From positions 1,612,001-1,676,000 of the forward strand of contig CBDDAE010000001.1 of assembly GCA_965224795.1 (NCBI GenBank): 64,000 nt of DNA, in the 5' to 3' direction. Below, one piece after another: positions 60,698 to 64,000 of the stretch. Numbering within the stretch: position 1 is the stretch's first letter; each line of letters opens with the position of its first letter. The notes beneath the pieces were generated by a model. The model saw nothing but the letters and a program-made list of their open reading frames with translations. It did no database searches and was not told the origin of the DNA. The DNA is from NVTR01 sp036480115. Lineage in GTDB: Bacteria; Pseudomonadota; Alphaproteobacteria; Rhodobacterales; Rhodobacteraceae. A program made the position numbers and the translations under genes.

Positions 60698-63352
60698 TTG
60701 AACGTTGCCAATGCAGCCATAACACCAATGATGGTGCAGTTCCTTGAGATCAAGGAATCCTACCCTGATGCGATCCTGTTTTATCGCATGGGTGATTTTT
60801 ATGAGATGTTCTTTGATGATGCGGTTGCCGCGGCCCAAGCGCTGGATATTGCCCTGACCAAACGCGGTAAGCATCTGGGCAATGATATTCCGATGTGCGG
60901 CGTTCCGTTTCATGCAGCCGAAGGTTATTTGCTGACCCTGATCCGCAAGGGGTTTCGGGTGGCCGTTTGCGAGCAGATGGAAAATCCGGCAGAGGCGAAA
61001 AAACGTGGCGCAAAATCGGTTGTGAAACGTGCCGTGGTGCGCTTGGTGACGCCCGGCACATTAACCGAAGATTCCCTACTGGAAGCCCGGCGAAATAACT
61101 TTCTGGCAGCCTTTGCCGAAGTGCGGGATGACGCCGCGCTGGCCTGGGTGGATATCTCTACCGGTGAGCTGCGCGTTGCGCCCTGCCCGGTTGTGCGGCT
61201 GGCCCCGGAACTGGCACGACTTGCGTCCAGCGAAGTGATCGTATCCGACAATATTTCCGACGAAATCACGGCGTTAGTGACTGATTCAGGCGCATCTATG
61301 ACGCCTATCGCGCGTGCCAGCTTTGACAGTACCGCTGCCAATAAGCGCCTGACCAGCCTGTTCAAGGTGACGTCTTTGGATGGGTTTGGACAGTTTGGAC
61401 GGGCTGAAATTGCCGCGTTGGGGGCCATTGTCGACTATCTGGACATCACCCAAAAGGGCAAACTACCACTGCTGCGTCCACCGGTGCAGGAACGCAGCGA
61501 TGGCGTGATGCAGATTGATGCCGCAACCCGCCGGAACCTGGAGCTGACACGCAACCTGTCTGGTGGGCGTGATGCAACGTTGCTATCAGTGATTGACCGT
61601 ACACTGACCGCCGGTGGCGGCCGTTTGCTGGAACGGCGACTGTCCAGCCCTTCGCGCGATATTGCAGGCATTCAGGCCCGGCTTGATGGTGTTGGGTTCA
61701 TGATTGAAAACGCCCGCCTGTGCGATGGTATCCGTGAAGAACTGCGAAAAGCACCTGATATGGACCGGGCACTGTCTCGCCTTGGGCTGGAACGGGGTGG
61801 GCCGCGTGATGTTGGCGCGATCCGCGCCGGGCTTAAACAAGCGCTGGCTATTTCCGGGCAACTTGGTGGTCAAAAACCCCCGGATATTATTTCCAAGGCT
61901 GCCACGCTGATGATTGGTCATGACAGTATCATCAAATTGCTTGAGGATTCTTTTGTTACTGATCCACCGCTGTTAACCCGTGACGGCGGGTTTATCGCGC
62001 CGGGGTATGATGCTGATTTGGATGGAGCCCGCACCCTGCGCGATGAGGGTCGCAGCGTGATTGCCCGATTGCAGGCCGACTACGCAAACCACACCGGTAT
62101 TTCGACGTTGAAGATCAAACATAACAATGTGCTGGGCTATTTCATCGAAGTGACGGCAACCCACGCCAAAGCGATGCTGTCTGCCCCGCTGTCAGAAAGC
62201 TATATCCACCGACAGACAACGGCCAATGCGGTGCGGTTTACCACCGTTGATCTGTCAGAGATGGAAACCAAAATTCTGAATGCCGGGAATCGGGCTTTGG
62301 AGATTGAAAAGCGGCTCTATTCCATGATTATTGCCGATATTTTGACCGTTGGCGCCAAGATTAACGGAGCAGCAAGGGCGCTGTCCGAGATAGATTTGGC
62401 GGCCGGAATGGCGACGCTGACAACTGGGGGTGACTGGTGTCGCCCGGTTGTAGACAGTAGCCGGGCATTTCTGGTGAAAAACGGGCGGCACCCTGTGGTG
62501 GAAGCCGCGTTGAGCGCCCAGAGCGGCACGCCTTTCATCGCAAATACCTGTGATCTTGCCGACGGTTCTGATGGTGCAGATATTTGGTTGCTGACGGGCC
62601 CAAACATGGCCGGGAAATCCACTTTTCTGCGCCAGAACGCCCTGATTGCCCTGCTGGCCCAAATGGGCAGCTATGTCCCGGCCGCGTCGGCCCATATTGG
62701 GCTGGTATCGCAATTATTTTCCCGGGTGGGAGCAAGCGATGATCTGGCGCGCGGGCGGTCCACGTTCATGGTGGAAATGGTGGAAACCGCGGCGATCCTA
62801 AATCAGGCAGATGACCGGGCGCTGGTTATTCTGGATGAAATTGGCCGTGGCACAGCCACCTATGACGGGCTGTCAATTGCCTGGGCAACGCTGGAACATT
62901 TACATGATGTGAACCAGTGCCGGGCGCTGTTTGCCACCCATTACCATGAAATGACATCGCTGGCGGATAAACTGGCAGGTGTGGAAAACGCCACCGTGAC
63001 CGTCAAAGAATGGGAGGGTGAGGTTATTTTCCTGCACGAAGTGCGGCGCGGTGCGGCAGATCGGTCTTATGGGGTGCAAGTGGCGCGACTGGCCGGGCTG
63101 CCAGAGGTGGTGGTTGAGCGGGCCCGCGTGGTTTTAGACGCCTTGGAAAAGGGCGAGCGTGAAGGCGGCAATGCAAAGGAAACGCTGGTGGATGATCTAC
63201 CGCTGTTTTCCGCAACCCCCAGACCGGCGGTGCATATACGGGGGTCATCGGCGGTGGATGAAAAACTGGCCGATATATTACCGGATGAGTTAACGCCAAA
63301 AGCTGCGTTAAGCCTGATTTACGAGCTTAAGAAACTTTCGGGGTCGAGCTAA
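60698..63352 (+). CDS. mutS: DNA mismatch repair protein MutS
   Basis: Mismatch recognition ATPase of 884 residues. The mismatch-binding Phe-Tyr motif is in LFYRMGDFYEMFFDDA near residue 29; the ATPase has TGPNMAGKST near 634 and DEIGRGTATYDGLS. The start is TTG 60698 with GGGGGA about five bases upstream, followed by AITPMMVQFLEIK; ATG 60728 would cut into conserved sequence. The 3' end overlaps grpE on the opposite strand by 26 bases. Confidence 0.97.
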   Translation: MNVANAAITPMMVQFLEIKESYPDAILFYRMGDFYEMFFDDAVAAAQALDIALTKRGKHLGNDIPMCGVPFHAAEGYLLTLIRKGFRVAVCEQMENPAEAKKRGAKSVVKRAVVRLVTPGTLTEDSLLEARRNNFLAAFAEVRDDAALAWVDISTGELRVAPCPVVRLAPELARLASSEVIVSDNISDEITALVTDSGASMTPIARASFDSTAANKRLTSLFKVTSLDGFGQFGRAEIAALGAIVDYLDITQKGKLPLLRPPVQERSDGVMQIDAATRRNLELTRNLSGGRDATLLSVIDRTLTAGGGRLLERRLSSPSRDIAGIQARLDGVGFMIENARLCDGIREELRKAPDMDRALSRLGLERGGPRDVGAIRAGLKQALAISGQLGGQKPPDIISKAATLMIGHDSIIKLLEDSFVTDPPLLTRDGGFIAPGYDADLDGARTLRDEGRSVIARLQADYANHTGISTLKIKHNNVLGYFIEVTATHAKAMLSAPLSESYIHRQTTANAVRFTTVDLSEMETKILNAGNRALEIEKRLYSMIIADILTVGAKINGAARALSEIDLAAGMATLTTGGDWCRPVVDSSRAFLVKNGRHPVVEAALSAQSGTPFIANTCDLADGSDGADIWLLTGPNMAGKSTFLRQNALIALLAQMGSYVPAASAHIGLVSQLFSRVGASDDLARGRSTFMVEMVETAAILNQADDRALVILDEIGRGTATYDGLSIAWATLEHLHDVNQCRALFATHYHEMTSLADKLAGVENATVTVKEWEGEVIFLHEVRRGAADRSYGVQVARLAGLPEVVVERARVVLDALEKGEREGGNAKETLVDDLPLFSATPRPAVHIRGSSAVDEKLADILPDELTPKAALSLIYELKKLSGSS

Positions 63353-63920
63353 CACCTACTTGCGCCGGGCGCAGCAGGCGATCATGCAACATGAAACCTT
63401 CGGCCATCACCTGAATGATATCACCGGATTTAGTGTCGGGCAGCGCAGCTTCAAACATTGCCTGGTGGTTTTGCGGATCAAACCGATCGCCGATCTCAGG
63501 CTTGATCACATCAATCCCGTGTTTTTTGAAAACACTCAGAACTTCGCGCATGGTGAGTTCTACGCCCTCAATCAGCGCTTTAGACACGTCTTTCTGTTCT
63601 TCTGTAACCGTTTCCAATGCACGTGTCAGATTGTCATAGACCGGCAGAATATCGCGGGCGAGTTTTGAGCCGCCATACTGTTCGGCTTCTCTGCGATCCC
63701 GTTCACCACGCTTGCGTGAATTTTCGGCATCAGCCAGCGTCCGCATAAAGCGGTCACGCATGTCGTCGCGTTCTGCGCGCACTGTTTCCAACTCATCGGC
63801 TTCACCTTCTTCGGCAAAAACATCAGACTCTTCCGCAAAACCTTCACCCAAAGAAACCTCCGGAGAGCTTTCAAGCTCTTCCAAAAATTCATCTACGCTG
63901 TCTTTTTTGGCTTTAGCCAT
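63327..63920 (-). CDS. grpE: Nucleotide exchange factor GrpE
   Basis: Exchanges ADP for ATP on DnaK. A charged coiled N-terminal region (ELETVRAERDDMRDRFMRTL) leads to the GrpE beta domain with GDRFDPQNHQAMFEA and VMAEGFMLHDRLLRPAQVGV. 197 residues, usual length. AAAGGA precedes ATG 63920. It follows hrcA and is separated in this window from dnaK-dnaJ by some 54 kb. Confidence 0.96.
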   Translation of the reverse strand: MAKAKKDSVDEFLEELESSPEVSLGEGFAEESDVFAEEGEADELETVRAERDDMRDRFMRTLADAENSRKRGERDRREAEQYGGSKLARDILPVYDNLTRALETVTEEQKDVSKALIEGVELTMREVLSVFKKHGIDVIKPEIGDRFDPQNHQAMFEAALPDTKSGDIIQVMAEGFMLHDRLLRPAQVGVSSTPKVS

Positions 63921-63932
63921 GTTCTTTATCCT

Positions 63933-64000
63933 TTAGTCCCGGTCCGACAGCAATCTGCCCACCAGCTGTGCGGTATAATCAACGATGGGCACAATACGCC
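63933..64000 (-). CDS. hrcA: Heat-inducible transcription repressor HrcA (3' end only, cut by window edge)
   Basis: The last 21 codons read RIVPIVDYTAQLVGRLLSDR plus D and then TAA (63935-63933). IVPIVDYTA is the C-terminal signature of HrcA, and hrcA upstream of grpE is the standard alphaproteobacterial order. Only the tail is visible. Confidence 0.85.
   Translation of the reverse strand, partial: RIVPIVDYTAQLVGRLLSDRD

Noticed and set aside
60563..60913. N-terminal extension of maeB over the mutS 5' region
   Set aside because: The family N-terminus begins at 60562 and the extension is antisense to the mutS start. The longer frame has no ribosome site.

Overview
The window is chromosomal DNA from an alphaproteobacterium, most likely a member of the Roseobacter group (Rhodobacterales) with moderate GC. 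The pointers are the gene families and their neighbourhoods: secA divergent from PPIase-argJ-mutT, a rimP-nusA-rnpM-infB operon, hrcA-grpE, a marR/nitrilase/grxC/comF/methyltransferase group, and ilvA next to an Hpt protein and a receiver-PP2C phosphatase. I see no plasmid, phage, insertion-sequence, CRISPR, rRNA or tRNA signal. The taxonomic call is inference; no 16S gene is present.

Layout. 1-7.4 kb is a surface-polysaccharide block: three glycosyltransferases (one cut by the window edge), galE, galU, kdsB and cysQ on the minus strand, and a KpsM-type ABC-2 permease on the plus strand. 7.5-11.6 kb holds dnaK-dnaJ behind a good sigma-32 promoter, then radC. 11.6-20.2 kb has secA followed by two envelope genes (an unknown secreted protein and a PBP-OmpA fusion), with the divergent PPIase-argJ-mutT operon and a 46-residue protein. 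20.2-25.7 kb is the infB operon, whose leader carries an intrinsic terminator that looks like an attenuator. 25.7-32.6 kb holds a double-CDGSH ferredoxin-like protein, proline iminopeptidase, ubiG, marR, a nitrilase-family amidase, grxC, comF, a methyltransferase and hemH. 32.6-35.0 kb holds two near-identical 62-residue exported membrane peptides and a small envelope group (two L,D-transpeptidases around a CAP-domain lipoprotein).

35.0-40.5 kb contains a TrmA/RlmD-type RNA methyltransferase and a P-loop kinase-like gene, each broken by a one-base frameshift near a homopolymer, followed by two tandem ABC exporters. 40.7-47.2 kb is the most accessory-looking and least explained part. On the minus strand is a cyclodeaminase/dehydrogenase, aminotransferase and PLP-dehydratase operon. 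Divergent from it is a DeoR regulator with an AgaS-type sugar isomerase and a GatZ/KbaZ-family protein, which together could convert galactosamine-6-phosphate to fructose-6-phosphate. 47.2-54.1 kb is housekeeping and signalling: lysE, cca, two Nudix genes, hslO, the receiver-PP2C protein with its Hpt partner, and ilvA. 54.3-64 kb carries an unknown secreted protein, argG, a GNAT acetyltransferase, a sulfotransferase-like protein, an exported MsrA, maeB, mutS, grpE and the 3' end of hrcA.

Many starts were moved downstream of the longest open frame on the basis of ribosome binding sites and family alignment from memory; the reasons are given per gene. All family assignments come from reading motifs, with no database search.
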